A stretch of 38,699 bases of DNA from Conoideocrella luteorostrata (GCA_032433595.1 JASWJB010000369.1:1-38699); one strand, 5' to 3'. Positions 20,401-31,922 are shown, counted from the first letter of the stretch. The notes: generated from the letters alone by a model not told the origin. Made by a program: numbers and translations.

Positions 20401-23400
20401 CAGTCTTTCGGCCGCCTTTGCTACACCCTTTTCGGCAGCTCGGTAGAGCGGCGTTTCATTCTCTCCGTTAAGCTTATCTTTGTCCGCGCCGAGGTTGATA
20501 AGTGCATCGATGCAGGATAAATTCCCAACTGCGGCGGAAATGTGAAGCGCAGTGTTCTTGTCCGGGTCGGTCTCGTCGCAAGAGAAACCTTTACGAACCA
20601 AAATAGGGATGATGTTGTCGTTGCCATTCTCGGCTGCTATGTGAAGGGGAAAATGCTTACGTTGGGCCCGGATTCTTTGAGCCAACTCAGGAGTGACAAG
20701 CTCATTTACAGCGCTGACATGACCTTTCTGTAGCATGATGATCAGGGCTGAGATGGTGAGATTATCGGCGTCGTGACCAGGAATTGCTCTGGTCTGGACA
20801 GCGTCCTTTAAAGCACCAAGCAGGGGAAAATGTCCATACATTGCGGCAAGCTCAAATGCTTTTTTTGTCGGACGGGCATCATGCTTCAGAAGAAACAATG
20901 CAACATTGATATGCCCTAGCTGCGACGCAATCTCGAGAGGTTCCAAGCGGGCAAGGTTATCTTCGGACGTAAAGGTGTCCAGTCCAGGCTCGTTTGACTT
21001 GCTATAGTTTACCTCAGCTTTGCGTTCGACAAGAACCCCCACTGTCCCTAGATCACCAAACCGTGCCGCTAGTTGCAATGCTGTCATACCGGGCTTGTTC
21101 TTTGCATTGACCTCGAAGTTGTTTGCAATAAGTTCTGCAACAATATCCGCATGTCCTCGACACGCAGCTCGATGCAACGCTGTCCCGCCATCTTCACTGT
21201 CACTATCGTAAGGATTGATACCAGTTGCCAGCTTAGTCAATAAAAGAATAACGTCATTGTGTCCTTCGTGTGCCGCGATCCTCAGGCAGGCATTTATTTC
21301 TGGAAAAGGGAGATCTCCGGTACCGGGGACTTTGGCAAATGCTGTCCTATAATTGTCCGTAGGGTGATCTGTCTGGATGCTCAATTTACTGGTTGATGGT
21401 CTGTGTGAGCCATTTCCTTCATCTTCCCCATCGGCGGAGTCACCATCTTCTTGTCGAGGCTTGAAAGAGACGATTCTGGCTTGCCCTTCTGAGCCTGTGT
21501 TCAGATTGCCTCTGGCTTGGGTCCGTGTTGCGTGGTCGAAAAGGAGAAGCAACTTCACTAGGCGAATAAACCCGGCCCTGCACGCAACATAGAGGGGACT
21601 GAAAGCCGTCCCGTTTTGCAATGCCGGCTTGGCGCCACTCTCCAATAGGACCAGTGCGGTCTCGTACCACCCATGATTGACAGCGAGATACAGAGGGGTT
21701 TTGCCCGAGTTCTCGATGGGAGTATTAATGAGACCCATGCCCCCGTTATCCAAATATAATCGCACAATGTCGTGGAACCCAGATTGTACAGCGATGTGAA
21801 AACAGCTATATCCTTCTGCGTCCGTTGCGCCTACATATGGACATACTACTAGATCTCCATGGAGAATTCGCCGGATAAGTGGGGTATGGCCAAGTCTCGT
21901 AACGAGGTGCAAAGCCGTCGATTTGTCTTTGGTTGTGGCGTTAGGTTTTGCACCCTTGTCCAGAAGTAGCTCAGCAACTCCAAGATGGCCACCTCGAAGC
22001 GCGCGCATAAGTGGGGTGAAACCGAGGTTGTCTTCCTTCTCAAGCATTGATGCTATCGCCTCGGCTGGTTGAATTGCCATAAAATGACTCAATACTGAAC
22101 TGTTGCCCATCTCTGCTGCCAGTCCGAATGCATCGTCAACTGCTGAAGAGAAAGGCAGAAGCTCATCGACAACCATTTGAGAACCGCTTCGCAATGCTAA
22201 CCGCAAAGCTGTGTCATATTCAGCCCCTGAGTTTCCCGCACGTGGCTCCATGGACGAGAGAAGCTTTCGTAGAACTCGCACGAGGCCGAGGCCTCCAGCG
22301 ACGACAATGGGCGAGCAGCCCTCGTCCGTGCCCAATGATTCTCGCCTGCTGAAGTGTCGGAAGAGGGTAAGCCAAGTGGAGAGAAGTTGGGGCGCCTGTA
22401 GGAATTCCATGACAGGCTTGTCGAAGCGTTCCTGGCTACCACATTGCTTGTAGTGCTCAAACCAATAACAGGTCGCATAGTCCAGGAGACCATATTCGGC
22501 TTGACTCTGGCTTTCTGGCGCGTCGACGGCGAAGACGAAATCCTCCAAAAAGACGCTTCCCTGTTCTTTTGCTAGACTCAAAGTGCTGCCAGTCCCCGAG
22601 TTAGAAAGGCTTTCGTGAAATAATCTCAAGTAAGTCAGGCAAGCTTCCAGGCAGGCGAGATGGGTCTCAGGGCTAGCAATATAGTTAGCCAAGCTGCCAT
22701 GAACAGGGAAGACACGGCCGCCCATAACGGTAATGAGGTCACGAATTCCGTGTTCACCACTCAGGTCCCACATCACATCGCAGGGGATATGCTCTTTCAG
22801 TATTTCGAAGTTGGACGGTTTTGCCGACTCCAGGGCCAACAAAACCGCAAGTTCCCGACTAGTGAGGGGCCTCACAGATGTGGAAATAAATTCAAGCGCT
22901 CGCTTTTCCCACTGGTGGACATATTTTAGGAGCTTCTTATATATAATATTGAGGGACTCTTGAACCTCAAGGTTCTTTGGCAAAAATTTCAGACGAGATC
23001 GAATTTCTTCGTTGCTGGAGCGGAAGTTGGGTTTCTCTAGAAGCCGAAGCTTCTGCATCGCAACATAGTACGCATGGTTCGTGCCTTTGGAGAATAGAGT
23101 CTTCATAATCTCGTCTTCGTGTTTGGCCCACATAGCGTTCCGGTGAGAGTTGTGCCACAGGATGCTGCGGACTGAACGTTTCACTGCCGTAGTCATGTCC
23201 GATTGCTTCTCAAGATCCAGGCTGATGAAAAACGTGTCCCATTGTCGAGAAGCTTCTTGTGCCGAGTCATGCCGTTCCCCAAAGCTTGCTGAGGGCTGAA
23301 AATCAGCACCCAGGCAGTTGGCCAATATGAATTTCACCGAGGAGGAGGTTTTTTGGTCACAGGTCGGATGAATGGACGCTATATTGAGCATAAGTTGATT

Positions 23401-25108
23401 CCAGAACTCGTTACAATTGTTGAATCCGGTGATAAAACAGAATATCGGTTGATGGTGAGGATGAGCCGAGACAAGAGATTGGAATAAAGCCCATGTCGCC
23501 TCCGCGGACGTGAAGAGCGACTGTTCGAGTATCCACTTACAGAGAGGGGCGGTCCTCTGGTACAACGACGGGTTTGCGGTCAGCAGCTGTCGGCAGAGAG
23601 AAAGAAAAAGTACTTCGGGCCGATGGCTTCGGAGGTATTGCTTCCTGCAGGAATAACTGAGGATGGGTGCCTGTTCGGTTGCTAAGCTGGCTCGGAGACA
23701 ACCCATTATGTAGGAAGAAAGTGTAGTCGACCCCGAGCCGGGTTCACATTGTAGGTTCAGGAAGCATGAGGTAGGGCAACCTAAAAATTTCTTGTATGAC
23801 TCGTTCTCGGAAATCCAAGCCATCGAGCCCCCCACAGTCAGTGGCCGGTAGATTTGGTACAGACCAGGGTCGTACTGTAAGAGTTTCCTAAACAAAGTCT
23901 TGTATTCCATATTGATAGCTGGGTCATGAAGGAGAAAATATCATGTCAGCCAGAGGATACCCGTTACAATTATTTGATTTGAGTGCACTAACGTTGGATA
24001 TCCCGGGCGAGCTTGTCGATCAGCAGCCAAACCTTCTCGGTCTTCTCATCTCCCTTGTCAAACTTCCACAACTCAGCATGACTACACTGTAATCTAATGT
24101 TGTGACCCGACGGGAGATCTAGAGTTGATGTGTACTCGTCAAAGACCTATGAGCAATACGTGCGCCGAATCATTAGTATCTCTCTATAAGGCTCTTCGTC
24201 ACAAGAGAAACTCAGAATTGCGTTACGCACTATGTCTCCAAGACCAGTAGCAGCCCTAAAGGCATGTTTTTCGAAGTAGCTTGCTACGTAGAAGCTTGCC
24301 CGGATAGCATCGAAGCCCCAGCTGATGTATTCAATGGCGTCAGTGGCATCTTGGATGATCCTTGAGGGATGATCGATTTTGACGTTGGACGCCAGAAATA
24401 GCTTCATAAGATTGGTCTCCCAATCAGCTTGCTTTGTTGATCGTTGTGGAGTTCCAAAGAAGAGCTAGAAAAGCTGAGAGATTAGAAATATCCGATGTAA
24501 CTATCAGCATAATACGAAGGAGAGCCTACAGTAGCTCGCGTCATTGTGACCAGCTCGTGATAGCGCCATTCATTCATGGCTCGCACTAATGCCTAGATGA
24601 GGCCAGAAGTTAGTAACATACTAGAATCTGATCATTGGTCAAGTTTTCCATGGGAAGAGAATAGAGACCTGCTTCACAATCAAACCTCCGACGTTCTGGC
24701 TTAGGAAAATAACCGATCCTTTCTCGGCTGGTTTGGGGCTTTGCACATGCTAGGTTCATATTAGAAGCATGTCTCTATACATAAACTTTTAATGCTGTGC
24801 CGGGGATACCTTGCTAATTTCCTCGCTTATCCGGCTAAGTAGATCTTCGGCCATTTGTTGAATCCATTGCGAGCGAAATTTGATAGATTCTCCGCTCTGA
24901 ATGTCGTCAAATACGATCACATGAGATTGGGGAAAGCGAGCTTTGAACAGAGATTCCAGATCAGTTTTGGTTTGTGGTGTATCTCCCAGAGTCGGCATTC
25001 CGCATACTAGGACGAGACTAGACGATCAATATGAGCATAAGGCGGACTAACTATTCGTACTGGGATAGTGAGCTTGATAGAAACTTACTACGAGATTGGA
25101 GAGCACAT
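17474..25108 (-). CDS. NLR-like protein: SesB-type hydrolase, NTPase, ~30 ankyrin repeats, SPRY
   Basis: Ten exons keep phase throughout (25108-25089, 25017-24810, 24749-24669, 24592-24530, 24464-24231, 24146-23993, 23918-18546, 18493-18280, 18101-17881, 17736-17474), giving 2,276 residues. Residues 1-250 follow the SesB-like alpha/beta hydrolase pattern: LVLVCG near the start, GGLIVKQALV, LFFGTP, and the C-terminal HAELWKF. The nucleophile elbow GHSxGG is SQNVGG (93-98), so the catalytic Ser is Asn95. Residues 257-700 resemble the NACHT/STAND region, but Walker A is EPGSGSTT (no Lys) and the Walker B site reads FITGFNNC. Residues about 825-2000 are ankyrin repeats (ALHRAACRGHADIVAEL and similar). 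Residues about 2050-2215 are a SPRY domain (VGFCREEAP, FSLNGKPFG, KLYPTVSF). The family senses non-self in fungi. The exact first exon (20 nt) is the least certain part. Confidence 0.85.
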
Positions 25109-26354
25109 CTTGCTAGCCCAGATTAAATGCAATTGACAGGTCTGAAAGATAGAATGGTTGGCTAGATCAGGTACTACGGAGGTGCTGCTTAGGGCTACGA
25201 TCTGTAAAGCAATCACTCTATTATAGAAGCGCCCGGTTCTAAAAAGAAAAGAATAAGTTTCAGACGCGGTGTTCTTACGGTGAGTACGTGACAGACACCG
25301 TGACAATGACGGTCAAGTGAAAGTACACCGTTAGGATGAGAAGAGAAGAGACCGCTGTGGAGAGTTGTGATCAGTTGTGGCGTGACCTGTTGCTAGTCTG
25401 CAGGGCCAACTTCATATCGTCGTGGCCCGCCGCGGGGGTATACAGGATGGTTGTGAGTAAATAGCCACGCACCCGAGCCTGTCATGCCGGTGTTGCCCTC
25501 GTTGACGCACAACCCATACCGGTATATAGTCCCTATTCTGGGGAGAGGAAGTTAGTGCTCTCCTCTCGCGTTATACTAGTGCCACACCCCGATGCCCACT
25601 CATCCATCGTGGCGGGGTGTGACACGAGTATTCGCCGCAGTACTTTTTTTCAGCCGCGGCTGTAATCGCCAAGTGCGGATTAGCGGTGCGGCACTTATAT
25701 TACCGGGAAGTGAGGCTGTGATGCCGGCCGTCGGGCAGCAAAATCTTGCCTGATTCTTCGGATGCGCCTATTGCTGCCTTCCGCAACATAGCAAGCGGGG
25801 TGGATGTAATGAAATATGGGGCCCAAAGCCGTTTTTGGGTTCAAAAGATGTACGGAGTACGGAGAACGGAGCTGCAGCGATTACTCCGTATCATGATGGG
25901 ACACTATCTTAATCCTCCGACCTCAGCTTCTTGGAGGTGAATTGGGTCCTATTTGGCAAACCACCGCCCTCTTCGACCCATCCCGTCGTGGAGCATAAGA
26001 AATTAGCGTTCGTAGTGCCCAGCCGATATTCAGGTGCCCATCCTCCCAGCAGATAACTAAACAGCGATGCGCCCATGAGATATCAATTTCGGTGAGATGA
26101 CCAGTGAGTTGATTAGAAAAGTGAGGCAAGACCATACGCCACCTAATAATTCTGCAGTAAAATGTGGAAAGGGGCTGCTAAGCAATGCTATAATTCGTGC
26201 ATGGATACTGGGAAATTATGAGACACTGCATCAATAGCATTCTCTTGCGCCGTCCCTTTCCCGGAGCTGGCCAATTGCGACATTGAGTGTGTCTGACACT
26301 ACGTCGAGGTGTGGTCCGGAGGTCGCGAGGCTGGTTGCCAAGAAGCCCCCTCGC
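25109..26354. other. Upstream region of the NLR-like gene, gene-free
   Basis: It contains the NLR promoter and about 1 kb without a supportable gene. It holds one hairpin (25580-25624) and, at 25851-25891, TACGGAGTA followed by the inverse TTACTCCGTA. Short open frames show no domains. Confidence 0.4.
25580..25624. repeat. Inverted repeat, 12-bp arms
   Basis: TGCCACACCCCG and CGGGGTGTGACA are complementary except for one base, with about 21 bases between them. It could form a stable hairpin. Its function is unknown. Confidence 0.6.
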
Positions 26355-26497
26355 CTATTCAGGCTCAAGGTCTCCGTGTCAGAGACCACATAAAGTGCAT
26401 TATGCACGCTGTTAGTGTGCAGCTGCACCTCTTGCTGAATTTTATGACACTCGTGGTCAGACTTGCAGAAAGAAGGTGTCATTTTCAGGATTCTTAA
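26355..26497. repeat. Dispersed diverged repeat, copy 2
   Basis: This is the partner of 8300-8430 in the same orientation. This copy is more GC-rich (for example GAGACCACATAAAGTGCATT against CAGATTATATATAATGCATT), as expected if copy 1 had been mutated by RIP and this one less so. Confidence 0.6.
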
Positions 26498-26617
26498 TAT
26501 CCCGCCCGGACAGATTGATGGCTATGTGGCCATGTAAACGCCACTCTCCCCATCTGGTCAATTTTCCATCTCACAATACTAATTTAGTTGTGGGGCCAGT
26601 AATCATCGATTTTATCC

Positions 26618-27487
26618 TCATACGCTATCCAACGGAGTAACAAAAGCGACCTTGACACAGTCGGCTAGGTCCATCTTGCCCATCTCCGTCAGAGCTGCTC
26701 CATCGTCTTCGCTGCCTAATTTGAGCTCAGAATCTACTGTGACTGGATCAATCGTCTCGCGCTGACCAATTCCCCAGAAGGACAACATGTCAGTCACCCA
26801 GTCGACCCCCGTCTTGATGATCAGCGAGACACAAAATGGCCCTGGGTGCGGCAGCCTCACCAACACCGCAGTGCGGAGAAACCTGGGTATACCCTGCTTT
26901 GTCTCCGGATCCTCGTCCAGCCACCAGATGGCCGCGTTGTCCTCACCGTAGCCCTCCTTACGCTGATTACTTGGTGTCCCCGAGAGACTAGCGTAGTGAT
27001 CTTGCGAGACATTCTTCTCCAATTCCCACGCATAACCGAGCTTGCCGTCCACGATTCCTTCCCAGCCCCCATTGACCTCAGCATCGAACTTTTCGGTGAC
27101 GGAAGAAGTGCTAGTCCCTTTGTTCAAGGCAAAGTCTCCTTGCGGAAGGATTTTGCTTACAACAGGGTCCAGACGATGGTTGCCGCCCGTCTGAACTTCT
27201 CGGCTGCTGGCATCTTCAAACTGAACGATAATTTCAGCATTTGTAAATCGTCGTCGGACTCTTGGGGTCTGGAACTGGAACTCGAAGACTAATAAAGTCG
27301 CCTTATCGCCGGTCGCTGTGTAGGTTCCAGAAGCAACTTTAACAATCCGGGCTCGAGACTTGACCGCTGTGCCGTGATTTCCTTGGCTCATGAGCAGCGA
27401 CTGGAATTTTTGTCCGTCAGGGAGCTTGCAACGGTAGGCGTTACCGTCTTCCCCCTCTGGAATCATTGGAATATCAAAAGACGCCAT
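26618..27487 (-). CDS. Fungal protein of unknown function, 289 residues
   Basis: This is a single-exon open frame. The first ATG in frame is at 27487 (MASFDIPMIPEGEDGNAYRC), and codons upstream lack a Met. I do not recognise a named domain. The pattern of alternating hydrophobic residues (LLVFEFQFQTP, RFTNAEIIVQFED, AAIWWLDEDPETKQGIP, RTAVLVRLPHPGPFCVSLII) suggests a mostly beta protein. There is no signal peptide and no transmembrane segment, so it is probably cytosolic. Codon use and length look like a real gene, not a shadow frame. It sits head-to-head with the ankyrin-subtilase gene (890 bp between the start codons) and directly upstream of the NLR-like gene on the same strand. It may work with either; that is inference. 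Confidence 0.7.
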   Translation of the reverse strand: MASFDIPMIPEGEDGNAYRCKLPDGQKFQSLLMSQGNHGTAVKSRARIVKVASGTYTATGDKATLLVFEFQFQTPRVRRRFTNAEIIVQFEDASSREVQTGGNHRLDPVVSKILPQGDFALNKGTSTSSVTEKFDAEVNGGWEGIVDGKLGYAWELEKNVSQDHYASLSGTPSNQRKEGYGEDNAAIWWLDEDPETKQGIPRFLRTAVLVRLPHPGPFCVSLIIKTGVDWVTDMLSFWGIGQRETIDPVTVDSELKLGSEDDGAALTEMGKMDLADCVKVAFVTPLDSV

Positions 27488-27599
27488 ATTATTAGAGATT
27501 GGGTCAAGTAAGAAATTCACCAAGTGTTTCGTCAACTTGCTTTGTCGATGTAGAGCTTCATGGAAGCTCCATCCATGGTCTCTCTCTTACGATGAGCAG

Positions 27600-27625
27600 C
27601 CTTGGCTTCTAATTTATAGCCAAGG
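27600..27625 (-). promoter_or_regulatory. TATA box enclosed in an 8-bp inverted repeat
   Basis: CCTTGGCT (27600-27607) and AGCCAAGG (27618-27625) are perfect inverted copies. Between and overlapping them, the minus strand reads GCTATAAATT, a good TATA box about 130 bp upstream of the start at 27487. A dimeric regulator could bind here; this is inferred from symmetry alone. Confidence 0.4.
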
Positions 27626-28377
27626 GGCAAGTTACTCGGGCAATAGCTGGCCTACGTCTCGGATCCTACGAATTACACATTTCTCCTTCCCCTCTTCCAA
27701 TTCCACTTTCTGATAACATCGGCTATCGCGCGAAAAGCCAGGTGGTATGCAAGCGTGCAGACTATTTGGAAATTCGGCTAGAGTGAAAAATGGATACATA
27801 CCCACGTTGGTATACGGTGTTGGAAAGTTCTTCCGTAACCCTCAGACTGAGGAGGATAATGGAGTCCAATATTTCAGGCCTGTAGTCACACGGCGTATAT
27901 TGATAGCGCCGTGGGGGCTTGGGGGCGTGGTTCTATTAGGAGGGACATCCAACTCCGGGGTGTTTGTCGATCGCAAGCCTCACTTTTTTATGATGACAGG
28001 ATGCAATAGTCGGCTGAAAGCGGAGCATTTAATAGTACTTCTTCTACCAGCTAATTTGTATTATAATAGAAGTCCTATTTTACTCCCGACATATAAAGCC
28101 CTACATCACGCGTCTCTCACCTTCAGCCGTTAAGAAAGGTCACTCTGGGGTCACCCAAAGTAACAAACGGGTCCGAGCATAAAAGTGTAGCCTTATGGTC
28201 GTTGAGGAGACAGGCACACGGAAAGCGCCGGGAACTTGAATGAACGTATATCCGTTCCCAGGTCCCACACAGCGTGTAGTCATTGTCACGCAGCGTTACT
28301 GCAATTGCAATAGCGCACTTTCAGATATCCTTAGTCTTGTTGCATTATAACTTGCCAGACTTTCAAAGCGGCCCGTC
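27626..28377. promoter_or_regulatory. Divergent promoter region of the unknown gene and the ankyrin-subtilase
   Basis: It contains an ATATAAAG box near 28091 on the plus strand, about 285 bp upstream of the ATG at 28378. A 128-residue ATG-started open frame at 27747-28133 (plus) has no recognisable domain and lies where a promoter is expected, so no gene is called. Confidence 0.4.
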
Positions 28378-31300
28378 ATGTCGAGGTCTCAAAAAGAATG
28401 GTATGAAGAATACGACGAGGGCGACTTGGAGGCCAAGGATAATGTTCCCAAGCCATCCAGACAGCAGACTCCAAGGGAAATTCTCGAAGCGGCTGAGAGT
28501 ATCAATTTCAGCGACGAAAACGCGACTAATGCCTTTAAGAACCGTTATGGGGCTACTTTATCCATCAAAGAGTATAAATCGGAGGATGGCAATGTGCTGC
28601 ATGAGCTTTCTGGACTCGCCCTTGACACCATCGGAAAGGAGAATAAATGGACGCGAACCCGGATAAAACTCTTTATCGATTTCATCCTCAACGAAAGCAC
28701 CAGCTACGGGCACCTTCTAGAGACAGAGAGACAGGTCGGTGGTCACATGCCTTTGCACAATGCCCTGTTCAAGAAGAATCACCTCTTTGTGGGCGTCGTG
28801 CTGGAGAAGCTGAAAGCGGAGAAATCCCTACAGGAGATGATGAAGACTATCCTCCAACACACCACGGCTAATAAGGAGAATTGCCTACATCTAGCAATCA
28901 TGTATAATTCAGAACATACGGAGCTTCTTATTGATCTCTGTGAGTCCATTTCCGACCCGCAAGATATATTAGAGAGCCAGAAATGGGCAACTCCCTTGGT
29001 ACACGAGCAAAGTCGGACTCCCTCAGTATTTCAACAAAGGGACAAGCACAACCGCACTCCCTTGCACTATGCAGCAAAAGTTCAGGACAAGGACCAATAT
29101 GTGGTCGAACCCAAGTTCTCCGACGCACCAACTGTTGTTCCCGGCCGCGCTTCCGAACTTGCATCACGGAACACAGATGCTTTAGATTACGCAAATGTTC
29201 CGCAGCAACCTAGGGGACCTGAGATCGATATTCACATTGCAACTCCTTTGCACGCTTTCCACACTCCGCCACTGTCCCCACGATTGCCACCGCCACCGAA
29301 ACAAGGACAAGGTGCCGGCGCCGAGGGGAGCAGCATTACACAAGGTAGCACGTTGGTCGGAGAGCTTTCGAAGCTAAAATCTATCACGGTCAATGCTCCA
29401 GCAACAGATAGACATCAAATGATGCTAGTGCAACGACTCACAAAAGCAGACTGGTTTTCTCTAACACTAGGGCCACAACCACCAGGGACTGAGCCACCAG
29501 TCAGTAAAAAGCAGAAAGGAGACTTTCTTCTCACGCCTTTCCAACTTCGCGAGGCTGATATTTGCCAGAAGGTGACAAATAAAGCGAAAAAACTGTTACC
29601 TAAGTCTAACAACGATGAAGGACAGGCTATTAGAGATTTTGTGCGTACACGAGTGGAAGATGAACTTGAGAAGCTGCACGGCAATGACGAGATTCTATCC
29701 GTCATAAGAGACTTTTGTCTGGAAAAATTTTCCCGCTCTCGTAGCACAATAATGCAATGTCTATACCCCCCCGGACGCGGTATGTGATTGATCCCTCACC
29801 AGACTCTGCTAGCATTTTGGTTCCCACATCTGGTCTACCTCGAAAAATTGGGCTAACTGAAAATTTACTTGCAGAGCGCCACATTGAGTTTAGTTTGTCT
29901 GGCTTACGAAGACAGAGCATACACATGGACTACCTCCAGCAACTGGCCTCTCACCTGCACTTTGAATCTGTGCTTGTCTGCGTCACCCTGCCACGGTTGC
30001 GCGTTGAGTTATCATCTCTTAGCGACGACGAGGATTACTCAGTAGAGGACTCTGACGAGCTTAAGCTGCTCTCCGGCCTTGGGGTGGGGGCAGCAACGAC
30101 AACAAAGGGAAGAGCAACGGTAAAGTCGCAGAAAAAGAAAAGGGGAAAGGGACTGAGCGATCTCGTTGCCATCTTCAACTGGTTACGAGTGAACCACGTA
30201 CAGAAGATCAAGAAGATTGTGGTCATTGACGATGGAGACCCTTGCCACTCGGATGAGGCGATCGAGCGCGCACTGGGGGGGTTTGATGTTTTGGTGTGGG
30301 ACTGGAAACGACCAGACGTCTGTAGCGAGGTTATCTTTAACTGCGCACCTAACGTTCGCGAGGTGTCGTTATACTGGAGTGGCTGCCAGTCCACCCTACT
30401 AGGATGGTACTGTGACCAGGGTTTCCCGAGCGAGAAGTTCAAAGCAGTGAGTAGAGAGTTGTTTGCATGTCATTAGATGCCTCCTAGAGACTTACCTCGA
30501 ACCAATCATGATGTAGCTCAAGAAGATTGTTCTCTACTACCGAAAAGTAAGTTGCCGCCGTCCTCCAACTCTTGTCGACATACTGTGCAACTCGCCAACT
30601 GGAACAAATTACTAGGGCCTAGAAAGTGAAACACGGCTACGGAGCTACCTCGACACCTTCAAAAACCGCATCGAAGAACGCAAGGAACAGGGCACTGAAA
30701 AGTCCAAAGTCCACGTCGATCTACAGAAAGATCCCGAGGATAAAAGTTTCCTATCTGGATTCAAGAGTGCTGGGGCCGACCTGATGTAAGTCGAGTTCCA
30801 CGTATCCTTGATGGTGTGTAGTACGGCTTCAGCTGACAGTAGGTTTACCCAAACGTAGGGACAACGCGTGGTTCGGTGCCATGCGGCCAATTTTGGAATG
30901 TGTCCAGACTATGCCAGGGGGGCGGCCAATAAAAATAGCCATAATCGATGACGGGATCGATGCTTCGCTGCCAATCTTCGACCACCGGGTAGCTTGTGGC
31001 GCATCATTTGGCACGTCGCTCGGCATGGAACACTCTGCCACTCCCTACTTCGTGTCATCAGGGCACCACGGGACGTTGATGGGTGCATTGATCCTCCGTA
31101 TGTGCCCAAGCGCCAAGTTGTACATCGCCAAGCTGGACGAACGCTACAACAGCAGCGGGGCTCGAAGTATCACGGCAAGTTCAGCGGCCGAGTCGATCAA
31201 CTGGGCCGTTGATACCGAAGTCGATATTATTTCGATGAGCTGGACGATAGAGCTGGCCAACGTCAAGTCTCGGGAGGTGCAGTCGCGCGACCTGGACAAC

Positions 31301-31922
31301 CTGGAGGCGGCCGTGAAACGCGCGAATGAAGCGGGCATTCTCATGTTTTGTGCGGCAAGCGACCAGGGCAACAGCACCATGGTCGAGTGCTACCCAGGAA
31401 ATGTTGGGATGTGCCACCGCGTTGGCGCTGCAACCGGAACCGGCGAGCGTTGCGCTTGGGTTCATCCTGAAAATTATGACCTTCTACTACCGGGCGAGAA
31501 GATAATTTACGACCTGCAGGACCCTTCATCACCGTCAGAGCACTCTGGCAGCTCTGTGGCTACTGCCGTCGCCGCGGGTCTAGGTGGACTTCTTAAGTCT
31601 TTATACTGGCAGCTTAATCCGGATACACAGCAAGACAATTTCCGCCAGAAAAAAGACATGGACCGTGCCTTTAGATACCTGGGCTATCCTTTTCCGTTCA
31701 CAGACAAGCTCGGATTTCTAGCGGGCAAAAACTGGAAGAACGGGAGCCATAAGAGAGTCATCAGGGACGGGCTAAAGAAGTTGTTTGAAGATATTCGTGT
31801 AAGTTATCACTACTTGACCGCTACATATTGAGTCTCGAAGCATGTTGTCTTGATCTTAGTCAATGGTGTATCAACGCTAAGCAACCATTTTTGTCTTCTA
31901 GAACAACACCGTCAGGCACTAA
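28378..31922 (+). CDS. Ankyrin-repeat subtilisin-like serine protease (S8)
   Basis: Six exons: 28378-29779, 29875-30446, 30518-30546, 30627-30785, 30859-31798 and 31902-31922, giving 1,040 residues. The junction into the fourth exon (AAG acceptor) is the weakest. The N-terminal half has three ankyrin-like units (MPLHNALFKKNHLFVGVVLE, CLHLAIMYNSEHTELLIDL, TPLHYAAKV), then a proline-rich low-complexity stretch around residues 295-310. Residues 740-965 are the S8 domain with a complete triad: Asp751 (AIIDDGID), His791 (GHHGTLMGA) and Ser953 (SGSSVATAVAAG). Asn892 or a nearby residue may serve the oxyanion hole. There is no signal peptide or propeptide, so it should act inside the cell, unlike secreted subtilisins. 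Subtilase is a known effector domain of fungal NLR-type proteins. It ends tail-to-tail with the small frame at 31919. Confidence 0.88.

Noticed and set aside
21377..22493. Several plus- and minus-strand frames inside the ankyrin region
   Set aside because: They overlap the long ankyrin-coding exon and have no domain of their own.
24147..24407. Separate small minus-strand gene upstream of the ankyrin protein
   Set aside because: It belongs to the hydrolase part of the NLR-like gene. The apparent stop lies inside an 84-bp intron with a TACTAAT branch site.
27488..27535. N-terminal extension of the 289-residue unknown protein
   Set aside because: The extension begins at a TTG and has no ATG.
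12406..31922. A secondary-metabolite cluster covering the whole middle of the window
   Set aside because: Only two methyltransferase-fold genes and a dead MFS fragment fit. There is no synthase, and the other genes are NLR-type proteins.
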